Shown: positions 36,143-47,880, numbered from the stretch's first letter. The stretch is DNA of 64,000 bases from Ahaetulla prasina (GCF_028640845.1 NC_080544.1:59224711-59288710); one strand, 5' to 3'. The notes: generated from the sequence alone by a model not told the origin. Translations and numbers: made by a program.

Positions 36143-37601
36143 TAGGTCCATTGGGCTTTTTGTGTATCCCATTTCTGAATAAGAGCAGAAAAGACAGTTG
36201 AATCTGAGGAAATGGTTTCTAGAGTGAACCAAAGAGTACTGTAATGGGAATTTTATTTTAAAAGTAAGGGAAATTGCTGAAAATTCTACAACTTCATTTG
36301 CTATACCACTGAGAAGAGTCTATCCTATATAGAATTTTATATTTGCTAATGCACCTGTGCCTATCTCTAATAGCATAAAATGATTCACAACTTTAGACTT
36401 CCTGCTATTCTGAGATTTGCAAGGTAATGACATTTAAATAACTGATTTTTTTACAGGAAAGAAAAGGTATAATACTATTGCTACACCACCACCACCCATT
36501 TTATACCTTATTGTTTGAATTACTAGTTATATTGAAAGACACCTCTCCACCATACACATTCCCATTGCTTTATCCCTCCCTTCCCCTCCCCCAACATCCT
36601 GTGCAGTAGAGGCCTGTTTTCCTTGACAGATTTCTAAGGAAGTCTGAAAAGATAATGTCAGCTTTTGTTTACTTCTTCGTTTTCACATTTAATATATGAG
36701 ATCAGTACCAAGATAAATATAGAGAACTTGCAGTAAAGCTAGTTAGCAGCAATGGAAGAACGTATTCTGTAGGCCTTGAAAAAAAGGGGGGCAAAAGGCA
36801 AAAAAACAAAACTAAACAACCACTTCTGGCTTTACCTTTATTTATTTATAAAGAAAGGTCACCTTTGGGTAGAATGGATCCTTTTATTATTGCAAAAATG
36901 TACATTTGAGCAAAAGGGGTCACATTTCTTATTGAAGATAAAACTGTTCTTAGCAGAATTAAGAAGCAAAGCTACTAAAACAATAGTGATCCTGCTGATG
37001 AGCAATCAAGAAAAATAAGAAAAAAGTTCTTGCTGCACTTTCAATTACTATTTATCATTTAATGTCAATGGTTCCTCTTTGGCCTCAGATCAAAACAGGG
37101 ACAAAGTAAACCACAGCTGACGGTAAACAAAGAACTGGGGAAGACTAGACAGCTAAGAAACTGGCCTTTACCTGAAGCAGAGTACTAATTCCTTGATGCT
37201 CTTTGGTACAGCACAAAGCACTGAACTGGCCAAAGGTATTTTTCTGCCAGGGCAAAAGAAAGCTTAGTAATTTAAGGAAAAGTTTTTATTTTGCTTTCTT
37301 TTTTAAAAAAAAATCAAAGTAATAACCTCCTCTATTCCATGTAAACTGAACATTATGTGTCAACATCCACCACTTCGGCTGAAAGCATTACACATCTGGA
37401 CAGGCAGCAGGATGGATTCTAGGCTGCCCACAATAATGTACCACAGCAGAAGGAAAAGGGTGGGGGCTGCTTCAGGACCCTCCTCAGCAATTCCCATCCA
37501 CCATCTGAGAAAACTAGTTGACTAATAATGAGGTTGCACCAGTTGTATTTTGCAGTCAAGAAGAAAGCTGCATTTAAGTATGAAGCAATGTTCCTACTTA
37601 C
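36143..37601. other. Presumed TRIM8 intron, donor-proximal part
   Basis: On the minus strand the intron begins GTAAGTAGG at 37601. No second exon was recognised in this stretch, which is AT-rich with CACC and TTTATTTA simple patches. The open frame that runs from the exon to 37419 is intron read-through without domain similarity. Confidence 0.55.
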
Positions 37602-38171
37602 CCTGATCTCATTGCGTCGGATCTCCACGTCACATACTGAGTGCCCTTGGTGTGCACCACTGTAGTAGCAACAGAACTGGCAAACAGCAACCTGTTCAGC
37701 TTCGCAATGATACAGTCGGTAAGCATTGTGCTGGGGGCAACTCCAAGCCCTGACGTCATCCGCCTCCACCAGGAGGTGCCCACGTGCTGTAGAGGGCTGT
37801 TGCAGGTGTGTCTGAACGTGGGATTGGCAGCATGGAGCTTCACACCTTAGACAGATCTTCTGTGCAGGCAAAGGTGGCCCACGGCGGCAGAAGACACAAT
37901 GTAAGACTGAAGGAGTCTTTTCCAAATTAAGAGAGTTGAATTTCTCCACAATGTTGGTCAATTTTAAGTTCTTTTCAAGGTTGGGCTTCTGGTTGTAGGC
38001 CTGATTACACTCAGGACAACGTACTAGCCCTGACTCTTTGGCCCAAGCCTCTCCTATGCATCCCCTACAAAAATTGTGCTTACAAGGAAGTTGGACAGGT
38101 TCCACAAAGACATGCAGACAAATAGGACATATAAGCTCCTCTTCAAAACAGTTCTTCCAGTTTTCAGCCAT
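37602..38171 (-). CDS. TRIM8: TRIM8, first coding exon (RING and two B-boxes)
   Basis: TRIM8 is a RING-type E3 ubiquitin ligase of the tripartite-motif family. It is known to act in innate immune and cytokine signalling (TAK1/NF-kB, SOCS1/STAT) and in p53 control. This exon encodes residues 1-190, starting MAENWKNCFEEELICPIC. The RING spans about 15-55 (C15, C18, C30, H32, C35, C38, C52, C55, all present). B-box1 spans about 92-132 (C92, C95, C107, C110, C114, H118, H122). B-box2 spans about 145-180 (C145, H148, C156, C164, C167, H174, H177). The start is firm: an in-frame TGA lies two codons upstream (TGA GAC ATG) and the N-terminus matches the vertebrate protein. The exon ends in AGG followed by GTAAGT, phase 0, where the coiled coil should begin. 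There are no stops or frameshifts, and zinc ligands are intact, so the exon looks functional. The coiled coil and C-terminal region (a full protein is about 550 residues) are not in the window. Confidence 0.95.
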
Positions 38172-38283
38172 GTCTCACCCAGATCAGAACTTTCCTTTTA
38201 ATCTCTTTAAACAGTCAGTTTTTGGTCTACTAAAGCAGATGATGATGAGTTTCCACTTTTGCAACAGAAAGGCCACTAAGTTG
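38172..38283 (-). other. TRIM8: Probable TRIM8 5' UTR part of the exon, with acceptor site
   Basis: Reading the minus strand, a T-rich run ending GGTTCATTAG (AG at 38285-38284) precedes about 112 bases leading to the ATG. This is a plausible 3' splice site for a leader exon in the CpG island. Another AG 25-45 bases nearer the ATG could be used instead. Inferred from sequence only. Confidence 0.45.
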
Positions 38284-40379
38284 CTAATGAACCAAAAAAA
38301 TCAAGAATGCAATTAGTGTGGATCTCCTAAAATTTAAAGTAATATATTCCCAACAAGCCCATTTGTATCAAATATAATTAACGATCAGTACTAAAATTGC
38401 AGAATAGATACTTCTAAAGTTTGAAGCCAAACTTTCTTAATTCTCATAAGGTTTTTAGTTCTGATTCTGAAAAGCAAAAGTAAAACTTACCGAGAACTGA
38501 AAAAACTCCATACAAAATCCAGAAGGAAGTCCAAATGCCATATAAACCTCCTATATTAAATAATCCTAATTATCACTTTTTGACCATTTAATATCTGAAA
38601 GGAATTTGTATCCCTCGTGACTAAATTCAAGCCTCCCTTTTCAATTATTTTTCCTCCGTAAGAAATTAGAATTTGGGTCTTTAATTGAATCATTAAAAAG
38701 CTGGAAATAAATCCATATGCAAAGGGCAGGAGGAGCAGCTAGTTTTCTAATGCAGCTGAATGGTGCAAAAGGATATTTTTCCTTGGCTTTGGGACAGTGC
38801 AATCGCAGTAGGAAGACGGTCAATCACTCAGATGAAATTCCAGCCTAGAGCCAAAAGGACCCTCCCATTCTTTGCTCTTTTTACAAATAGGAATGAGGAG
38901 AAGAAAAATACTTTAAAAATGTCTACTCTGAAGAACAGTAATAATTAGAGACAAATTCAATGAAAAAACAACCTATTCTAATACACTGTGGAATTCTGTT
39001 TTCAAGATTTCCCTTGTTTTTAATCTTTCATAAGACTAAGGTGAAAACAATACTCCCAACTCCAAAATCCTCAGCCTTTTGGAGAGTGATGGTTTGCTCT
39101 CGCTGGAAGGAAAACAAGTATGCCTTGATCAAACTGAAAAGGAATTTCTCAACTGCTAATGAAAAGCCCAGACCCCGCCTCTTCCCCTTTGCTTCTCTGT
39201 TTTCCCTTCTGACATGAAAGCTATTTCTCCTTTTGGAACCAGGCTGCAAGGGGGTGGGAGAAGAGGAAGACAGACAAGAGCTAGAAGGGAACTGCTGAAA
39301 TGTACAATTCCAAGAGGACCTACTCAGTCCTCAGCCATTTTGAGTTGCTTTTATTTTTAATTTGTGGGATTTAGGGGAGAGAAATAGAAATAAATGTGTA
39401 AAAGACAAGGGAGGGAAGCTGGTGAATGGCACCACCCTGCAAAGTGAGTCCCTATGGGGAAAAGAGAGAAAGGCATACAGGAAGGAGAAGGGGAGAAGCG
39501 GGAGTGTTCTAAATTGGGTTTATATAGCTGCAGCTGCTGTCTTAGTTTTTATTATCAGATCAAAGAAACCCCTACATACTTGCAATCATCTCCAGCCATC
39601 TTGGGTCCCTTCAGTCCCCCTTTTAAGTAAAAATGTATTTTTTAAAAAATATCTGTATCTACACCTTCAGTTCTTTCCCTCAGTCACAACAGAATGAGCT
39701 AGCAGATCAAGGGATCCGACCTGTGTCACATAAAAAAAGAAACAACAGGAAACCCAGCCACGATTTTATCCCTAACAGAAGGAAAATTCAACCAGGGGAG
39801 GGGGCTACTATCACCACACTATCGCACACAACGAAGACAAGAAAGAATATGGGAATTCCGGAAGAGGAAAATAGGGTGATAAATTAAATAGCAGGTCCAT
39901 TTATCGATTAAGGTCCAGTACAGAATGCCTACATGGATTTTCAAAAATCTTTTCCCCATTCAAGGCAGAGGAGTGATAAATCTAAGCTAACTAAGCAGCT
40001 CTGCCTGCTTCGCAAAGATTTCCCCCCCCCCTTCACAGATACCAATTAAAACCTAACCACCTTCTCCCCTCTAAGATTTGCAATATAAAGCAGGTCCGGA
40101 GTAGGGAGTGGATGACCCAATAGAATCAAGTCAATGAAATATGCTGAGCAGATCGACAGGGTCGCTATCAAGGTGAAGGGGAGCAGACGCTGGAAACAGG
40201 CAGAGATGCTGCTGCCTCTTCCCCTCCGCTTCTCCCGGGATGGCGAAGGCGCCTTAAGGGTCGAGGTGAACGAGAGGAAGAACCGGAGTATGAAGGAACT
40301 CAAGGGCGGAAAGATGACTAAAGATCAAGGGCGCAACGCAGGAGTCCCCCCCTCCCTCCCCGGTTTGGATTAAAGGAAC
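38284..40379. other. Presumed leader intron or upstream region of TRIM8
   Basis: AT-rich and without recognisable repeats or exons, becoming GC-richer from about 40170. It separates the coding exon from the CpG island. Frames at 38960-39697 show no domains. Confidence 0.45.
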
Positions 40380-41290
40380 AGGAGCTCAATCCGAGCCCAG
40401 CTTCTCGGTTACCCAGAGCCAGGGCCCCTTTAACGCGCGATTGTCAATCGATCGACTCCGATGAATAACAAGCGTGGAGCCTCCAGAAGCGCAAGGACAA
40501 AAAAAAAAAAAAAGAGAGAGGGAGGGAGGGAGGAGGGGGAGGGGAAGGAAGCGCCGCGCAGTCCGGAGAAAGCCGCTGTCCTAGCTCGGGCCCTCTCCTG
40601 GATTCAATCCCTCCTTCCTGCCGGCTTTGCGCCCACCCTAGCCGCAATCAGCGCCAGCCATTCGCTCCCCAGCGCGGTAGACCTTCGACGGCGACGATGG
40701 CTGCAGGCGCTGCTCCTTCTGCCGCCGCCGCGCTGCTCCTCAACCCCTTCTCCAGGGCCTCACGTGACCGCCACAATTTGATACATTAAACACAACGCGT
40801 CCGGCCTCCCTTAAAGGGGCAACGGCGGCTCCGGCTTTAGGTCGGCCTTACAGGCCTCTCTCGCCTGTCTCTTTCCCCGCCTTCCTACAGTACTTACTGA
40901 GCGAGCGGGGACCGCTAGGAGGCCCGTTGCCGTGCCTGAGGAGAGCCAGCCATTGCTGAGCTCTCTTCTCTTCGCTTGCCTTTGCTGGATGTCACGGTAT
41001 GACTGAGTCATAGTGGGCTGCTCCCGCCAGCCTCCAAGGGAGGGGAAGAGCGTGGCTGGAGCTGCCAATTGAATGGGCGCAGGCGGCTTGCTTTCTTCCC
41101 GGTGCCGGCAGCAGGGCGTCCCAGCTGGGCTTATCCGGGGCGACCGTTGCAAAATTCAGCGGATGGCCCAGATAAAGGGAAGAGCTCGCCGGGGTCCCAG
41201 AGGCTTTGAGCCTCGGTTAGCATGGCCGGGGGTTGGAACGGGATGGCTTTGCTTGCCAACCGGGGTGTTTTTAGCCCTGCTGCCCGTGGC
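40380..41290 (-). promoter_or_regulatory. CpG island, probable TRIM8 promoter
   Basis: This is the only long stretch with high GC and frequent CG in the right orientation and distance from TRIM8. It contains GCGCCGCG, GGCGACGATGG and CGCGCGATTG-type patches. Visible sites include a palindromic E-box TCACGTGA (40760-40767, USF/MITF/TFEB type), a TGAGTCA AP-1 site within 40999-41011, and a purine-rich GGGA-repeat tract (40516-40551). No TATA box is evident, as usual for CpG promoters. It could also drive a divergent plus-strand transcript. An ATG in good context at 40697 opens a 31-codon Ala/Leu-rich frame that stops soon after. Confidence 0.65.
40898..40980 (-). other. TRIM8: Candidate non-coding leader exon with donor site
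   Basis: On the minus strand, GCTCGCTCA is followed by GTAAGTACTG (intron starting at 40897), a strong donor inside the CpG island. The upstream limit (transcription start) cannot be seen. A short upstream frame of 12 codons plus TAG lies at 40953-40915 and could dampen translation. Splicing to the acceptor at 38285-38284 would join it to the TRIM8 coding exon. This is inference from splice signals; no transcript was consulted. Confidence 0.4.
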
Positions 41291-44230
41291 CTTTCCCAGC
41301 CTTTGAAAAGGAATAGGGTGTTGTAGCTGCTTGCCAATACTGCAAGCTTTTTTTTTCCCGACCGAAGCATGGCTCGGGTTTGTACGCTGTTGATGAATTA
41401 ATACTGCTAAAAATACCAGGTGAACAAAGAAAAACGAAACAATCTACAATATTAAAACTTGCTGCTGATGCCCCGTCCTGGAAGTTCTACAAACGGAGGA
41501 GTGTATTTGAAATTCAACACTGCTGTGCTGGTTCATGGAAGACATCATCATTTATGTTATTCCATCATTTAGCTTTGATGTATTGCCGTCATTGCGCCAG
41601 ATCCTAGCAATACAATGTTATCCTAGAAATCGTTGGATGTGGGAGAGGTTGGGGAAGTTTTAAAAAAATCACTGGATTTCTATGATTGGAGTTCTCTTGT
41701 TATAGTACAGATATGAAACTGAGTAGGAATCAAAAGCATGCGCCGTCTAGTAAAGGGACAGTTTGAAAGGAAAAGGTTATCACAATTCTTTTACCTGAGG
41801 GCATGTTGTTCCCCTTGGAAGCTAACTTGGTTTCTGTGTTTTTTTATAAAGGGAGTGAAGATAAGGGATGGTTTTTTCCTCATGCGGCATCATCATTATT
41901 CAGTGTCATATATTTTTCCAATGCTAAGACTTATTTGAGTGGCAAGCATAGTGGGTTATAGATGTTTTATTAAATTTAGCACAATTTTTTTTTTGCTCGC
42001 CAGCTGAAAAACCTCCCTAAATGGCTTGTAAAGGTTGTAAATAAGAACGTCTCTGCCTGTAGGCTTAAAAGGAAGATACAGGTTTGCACAACACACTGAG
42101 TCACAATTGTTTTAACTGTGATTTATTAAATAAGCTGCAATAACCTGGCTTTACAAAACAACCAGAAATCATAGTTTAGATATCACATTAATCAAGAATA
42201 AACCAAACCACCAGAAGCTGTAAGCAGCTTCTAGATTCTTCTAGATTCTTACCTAAAGTTTTGGAAGCACTAATTCAGCAGATGATGAATCTGGATCTAA
42301 GCCCAACGGAAGTGTTGCTGCTGCTTTTCTCTCTGCTGGCCTCAGCAATGGCCACTGGTAGCTAGCAGTAGGAAGCACTATTAAAATTGATACACTGGAA
42401 ATTGGTTAACTGCTGCTTGATACTAGCTCTGATGAAGGTTGATATAAACTGTGTTGTCATGTAGCAACAAACAAGCATATCCAATATGTCTGTCTGCATG
42501 TTTCATATGTTAAGTGATATCTAGTACTTGATTCCTTGTATCTAGGTCTAAAAAACAAAGTAGAAGGGAAGATCTAACTACAGAAGGATCTGTAAACAAA
42601 GCCTGGTTTTTGCCATTTCCCCCCTCTAACTGGTTAACTCTGCTGTTGTGTGTTTTGACATTTTCTATTGGATGTTCCAGCATTACTTTATTTAGAGTGG
42701 TTTTAGCATGCATTCAGAACAATACAGTTCATAACACTTCAGGATTAGAAGAGGCTTTTGCTGTTTCAGGAAAAGGCCTGCATACTCCCAGGTAATGGCA
42801 TGCCTGACTTCATATGAGAAAAGAAGATATAGACAGATTTTTGTCAGCACTTGCATGTACTCCCTCTGTGACTATTGAGCATTTACATTTGGCCACAGGG
42901 AGGAGCAGAATTTTCCTCACTGTGAGAGGCACAGTTCTCAGTTACAATTTCTGGATGACATGCAGAAGTATTCTAAGTATGCTTCATTCACTGGTGGCAG
43001 CTGCATTTACAGCTCACTTATACTTACCGTAAATATTGCAGTTTTCCACCTGTGTGGATATAGGGTAGATGAAGCAAATAAGTTTTCTCTGAAGAAGGAA
43101 AAAGAGACAAACACTATTAATACTGCACAGCTGTTATAAATATCCAATTATATTTTGAATGACTAAAATTGTTACTCTTTTAGGACAACTTTTTCTGCAA
43201 TAGTTGGCATTACTGTCAGCTTTTGAAAACAGAATATGCACAGTGATTTTTCAATTTTGCCAGGGTTTTTTTGGTTGTAATTAATGGATTGGCTTATTTG
43301 AGGGGAATAAGATCCTATTATCTACAAATAACTTACTAGAAATCCACCTGATTTTTGCTACCATCCCTTTGCTACCAACTGTTCTTACAGGGAGAAGAGA
43401 TAAAATAAAATTAATATTGAAAGCTATGGTATTTAGATCCTTCATCCAGTTCTGTAAAAACAAATTACTGCAGCTACATTTTCTATTTTGAATGTTAGAA
43501 AATATTCAACAGATTTTTTGATGGTACCTATTTCTTCTATTATTTTGAAGATTGGTGAAACCTGGGGTTTTGGGGTGGGGGAAAGTGAATAGACTGGTAA
43601 ATCAGTTATCAGAACCTTCCTGCCAATTTTATCTGCAGCAGCTTTTCCATACCATGTGAGAAAAGCTGGTGAATCTAAATCATGAAAAATATGCAGGGTG
43701 GAAAATATTTTTCTAAAGCATAAACTAATTTTTAAATTATTGAAAACATGTTAAAAACTCTTCTGTTTATGTTAATGGAATAGGAATGGAATAGCATTGC
43801 ATTATTACCCGTAATTTATAGTACCAGCAAGAAACATGGTAATCAAGATTAAGTAAACTTAATTAAAAGAATAAAATTAAGCAGTCTAGTGGTAAATGGC
43901 ACGAATTAGAATGAGTAGAATATGTATCTTCAGTATCTCAGACTCTATGGAAGGTAGAAGGAGCTTAAAAGAAATAGGTTTTTCCTAAATTTTTATTATT
44001 TTTCAAATTCATTAAGAATAGAAATTATGTTACTTTCTAATTCATGCTTGTCATCTGGTCTCTGCACAATGCTAAATGGACAATAGAATAGTGCATTATC
44101 TCAAATTCAGGAAAAAAGTGGGGTTTTGCTACAGTAGTTAAAATAATGTGGGGCTCATGATCAGCAAACACAAGAATACAAAAATATATAGATTAATTTA
44201 TACATATAAATTCAAGTCTGAGGCAAATAA
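41291..44230. other. No gene seen
   Basis: AT-rich 5' flank of the CpG island. Small frames only. A short direct repeat CTTCTAGATT occurs at about 42228-42248. Neither SUFU exons (the neighbour of TRIM8 in mammals) nor any other exon was recognised. Confidence 0.5.
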
Positions 44231-44246
44231 AAATTAAGAATAAACT

Positions 44247-46064
44247 GGAGACGACTTCCGGTATCCGGTGGCAACGGACGTCTGGAAGGCTTCTCCTGCC
44301 TCCAGTGTCTGAATCCGGCCGCCGCCGAGGCCCTCAGGGGCCAGGTGTTCCGAAAAGGACACCTGCCGCACGGACGGCTCGCCAGGGGTCTCCCAGCCGA
44401 TATATAGGACTGGGGGGACCGATGCTGGCGCGTCCTAGGCTCGGCGGGGTTCGGAGGCCACAGGCCGCGGCCATTATTTTGGTCGTCGCCTAGGCCGCTG
44501 TGCCCAGTGACACCGGGGCTTTGGATTTATAATTGCAGCAGCCTGGTGGTGAACAGGGAACGGAGAAGAATTGAGGAATGAAGAAGGGAAGGGGATATCG
44601 GCAAACGTGAGTGGAGTACCCTGGAGTGCGGGGGGGTTTTCCTCCCCTGCGACTGGAAGGAGTACGAATCACTTTGGAGAGAGGAGAACTTAAAATAACA
44701 AGATTACGGTTTTGTGGAGCTCTGGAGAGAAGAGGTGATGGAGAAATTTAGGAGGGAGGTTTGAGGCCCCCTCCTCTGAGGAACAATGGTGGCGTCCAGC
44801 TTCCGCCTTCACTATGAGAATCTTGATGACATCACTTCCCTTGACTTCCTGGTTGACTAACTGTACTCTGGACTCGTTGCTCCTGTGAGTGCCCCTGGTG
44901 GATCCGGAGGAAATTATAAGGATACTGTGCTTGCCTGAGGACTTTGAAAATTTTTTTAAATGGCAAAGGTCAGAGACCAACTGCTGGAGAAATGGAGAAT
45001 TTTGGAAAAGTTATCTAATATGGACAAGAAACTGGATGAAATAAGAGCAGAAATTGTGACTATCCAAAAGGATTTAAAGGATACTCAACAAGTCTCAGCA
45101 GAAAATAAGCAGAAAGTGGAAGGTCTGGAGGGTGAGATGCGGGCAGTGCAGAAAAGAGGAGGCGACAAGCAATGCTGTGCTTGGACTACAGATGGATAAA
45201 ATGTCTTATTTCCTTAGGTTTCAAAATTTGGAAGAAGTGGACCAAGAAGACTTGAGAGATGTTGTGACTAAACTGTTGGGAGAATTTCTTGGGAGAGGTG
45301 TTGATTTTATGAATTGGGATGTGGATCGAGTTTATAGAGTTAATTCACAATATGCACGCACGCATGCAGTTCCTAGAGAGGTTCATGTTAAATTTGTGAA
45401 AAGAGGCGAGATGAAATTCTTAGAAAACATAGGAGTGGGGCACTGACTTATAGGGGCAGGAGATAGCCATTCTGAGGCAGATTCCCAGACAGGTACGTGA
45501 AATGAGAAAGAAATATTACTTTTGTCAAGCAAATTGTACCAGAAGGGAGTAGGCTTCAGATGGCTGATGCCAGAGGGATTGATGATTTTCCGGGAGGGCA
45601 TTACGAAAAAAATTAGTACAATTGCGGAGGCCGCGGCCTACGTGGAGGAACACAAAGCCCTCCTGGAATTAGATGACCCAGGAATTGAAGAAGGGGAGGT
45701 TATAGACCATGGGGCGGAGGCAGCTGCCGCTGTTGTGGCCCTGGAGTTGGGTCAGGGTGAACCCAGAGTTCTGAGATCCAAAACTAGGAGGTGACAAAGA
45801 TATTTGGTATTGTGTTGGTTTTACTTATTCTCTTTCGTATGATATTCTGATTATTCTTGACCCTTCTTTATTGTGTATGTAAGATTGGTAAACTTAGCTA
45901 CTCCGTATTACCTGCTTGCCATATGGCTGTTGTATGTGTTTAAAATTTTGAGTAAAATTCTTATCATGTATAAGAAAAATGAAAATTTACCATACCTGAT
46001 ATGTATTTGTATAAATCTTTTTTTGACCAATAAAAACTTTTTTTGGAAAAAAAAAAAAAAAAAA
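44247..46064 (+). mobile_element. ORF1-only L1 element (half-L1), complete insertion
   Basis: The 16-bp target duplication AAATTAAGAATAAACT lies at 44231-44246 and 46065-46080. Parts in order: GC-rich 5' UTR (44247-44959), ORF1 (44960-45794, broken), a 3' UTR of about 250 bases, the polyadenylation signal AATAAA at 46029-46034, and poly(A) from 46047. The roughly 3.8-kb ORF2 (endonuclease and reverse transcriptase) of a normal L1 is entirely missing, yet both ends are intact. It therefore either derives from a non-autonomous half-L1 lineage, as HAL1 does in mammals, or lost ORF2 by deletion. The exact target duplication shows that L1-type machinery inserted it; the frame breaks show it is not recent. 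Confidence 0.85.
44960..45794 (+). pseudogene. L1 ORF1 protein remnant
   Basis: L1 ORF1p is a trimeric RNA-binding chaperone. Three pieces remain. 44960-45199 is a coiled coil (heptad-like, with EKWRILEKLSNMDKKLDEI). 45195-45446 is the RRM domain (SYFLRFQNLEEVDQEDLRDV, then WDVDRVYRVNSQ). 45522-45794 is the C-terminal domain (GFRWLMPEGLMIFREG, then ISTIAEAAAYVEEHK) with an acidic tail ending at TGA. The first and second pieces are in different frames, with the break near 45165-45195. Further small shifts and stops lie between 45440 and 45525. Original length would be about 280 residues. Confidence 0.88.
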
Positions 46065-46080
46065 AAATTAAGAATAAACT

Positions 46081-46586
46081 TTTGTTTGTATTGTTGTACA
46101 CTTTGAGGCATAGCAAAATATTTTCTGGGGCTAATATGTGCTTTGAACTCTATTCTGTAACTGATTGTGGGGATACTTACCATATATCAAGACTTTAACA
46201 ATTCCTAAGATGCTGTATGTGAGACACTCTAAACATATACAATGTGCAATATGAAAGCTTAACATTATTATGTTACTATGTTTTGTACAGCCATGTATGT
46301 AATATGCATCAGTTGCTCAGATTAAATATCTGAAATAAGAGCTTAGTTGCAGAAAGCTTATGCAACCACAAATGTGTTAATTAATCCTCAAGGTGCCATA
46401 GAACTCCTGGGCTGTTTTAAATTTCATATAGCGTTCTATAGCATACCATAGTACTTGCCAGAAATATTCTGTATTGTCTTCTTTCTGGAGTGACAAGATT
46501 GGTTGCCAGCATTTATGCTGTATGAGTATACTGCTGTGTTTCCCCCCCACAAATTATAATTGAAAGATTTTCCCATTTTGTCTGAA
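46081..46586. other. No gene seen
   Basis: AT-rich DNA between the L1 target duplication and the next transposon. No frames of note. Confidence 0.5.
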
Positions 46587-46588
46587 TA

Positions 46589-46990
46589 CAGGTAGTCTTC
46601 GAGTTACAACCACAATTGAGCCCAAAATTTATATTGCTAAATGAAACATTTGTTAAGTGAGTTTTATCCCATTTTATGACTTTTCTTGCCACAGTTGTTA
46701 AGTGAATCACTGCAGTTAAGTTAGTAACATGGTTGTTAAGTAAATCTGGCTTCCCCAGGGACTTTGCTTGTCAGAAGGTCACAAAGCTGATCACATGACC
46801 TCAGGACACTGTAACCGTCATAATTATGAAACACTTGTCAAGCATCTAAATTTTGATCTTGTGACCATGGGGATGTTGCAGTGGTCATAAGTGTGAAAAA
46901 TGGCCATAAGTCAGATTTTTCAGTGCTGCTGTAACTTTGAACAGTCACTAAATGTTGTAAGTCACTAACTGTTGTAAGTCAAGGACTATC
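46589..46990 (-). mobile_element. TA-flanked inverted-repeat element, copy C
   Basis: The ends CAGGTAGTCTTCGAGTTAC and GTAAGTCAAGGACTATC are an inverted pair bounded by TA on both sides. The orientation is opposite to copy A. Its 402 bases are full length for the family, with no coding capacity. Confidence 0.8.
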
Positions 46991-47079
46991 TATTTTTGGA
47001 ACTTCAAGCAATATTCCTCTGAGTGCAGTAATTTTTTTTGGTCTGTAAAAGGTTAAAGATCCGGTAGTTGCATGGGGTT

Positions 47080-47880
47080 TAGTATTGTTAATATGCTGAT
47101 GAGCTCTACTCTATGCCAGGCAGGTGATGCTGTTCAGGTTCCTGCTCAGTAGACTATAAGGACTTGGATGGGGAGAAATTGTCTATGACTCAATTCTAGC
47201 AAGCCAGAGTGGTTATGGGTTTTTGATTGTCTGAGGTCAGGAGTTGACACTTTGATACTGGAAAAGATAGCACTCCCTCAGATAGAAGTGGTATGTAGTT
47301 TTGAGGTTCTCCTGCTGGAAAAACTGGTGACAAGTTTAATACTAATGATCATCAACATCTGGTAGGCCAATTGCACCCCTTCTTGAACCTCATTGGATTA
47401 TTGCAATGCATTCTACATGAAACTGTCCTTGAAGGCCCATCTGGAATCTGTAACTGTTCCAGTTTGGAGTGGTGCCTGTAGTTTTGGCCACTCCCTTGTT
47501 CATCCATATTGCATTACTATCCCATGAGCTGCACTTTCTCCCAGTTGTTTTCCAGGTGCAATTCAAGGTGCTAGTTATCACCTTTAAAGCCCTGCATGAC
47601 GCAGCTCCAGCTTACTTGCAGAACAGTCTCTTCCACTAGGTCAAATACGGCAGGCATGCTCCAGGTCCCTTTCCTCAAATATTATCCTCTGGTAGTACCT
47701 TGGAGGCCTGCTTTCTCTGTAGCCATCTTGATTCTTTGAAATAGTCTCCCTCCAGAGATTTGGAAGGCCCCTACATTAGACAAGAATGGAGCTGACTTGT
47801 TTACAGTACAAGTAGTTTGGCACCTGGAGGAAAGAGTTTGCTTTGTTTTAATATTTTCATTGTAAGGCACCTAGGATCAA
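47080..47880 (+). mobile_element. Degenerate L2-type LINE fragment
   Basis: Broken pieces of the L2 ORF2 C-terminal region can be read in shifting frames, e.g. DYCNAFYMKLSLKA at about 47396-47440 (compare LDYCNALYMGLPLKS in the copy at 12.6 kb). Then come a PSCFPGAIQGAS-type stretch and the equivalent of FKALHGLGPGYL near 47585. Many indels and stops make it much older than the copies at the left end. Confidence 0.7.

Noticed and set aside
37419..37601. Continuation of the TRIM8 frame for about 60 codons to a stop
   Set aside because: It lies beyond a consensus GTAAGT donor at the expected exon end and has no similarity to the TRIM8 coiled coil. Treated as intron read-through.
40461..40781. 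106-codon plus-strand frame with an Ala/Leu-rich end in the CpG island
   Set aside because: It is low complexity (Lys/Glu/Gly then Leu/Pro), crosses an A-run and GGGA repeats, and matches no protein that I recognise. CpG islands often hold long chance frames.
40697..40789. ATG in good context starting a 31-codon Ala/Leu-rich frame, possible start of a divergent gene
   Set aside because: It ends in TAA without a convincing splice donor, and no known gene start was recognised. Kept only as a note under the CpG island.
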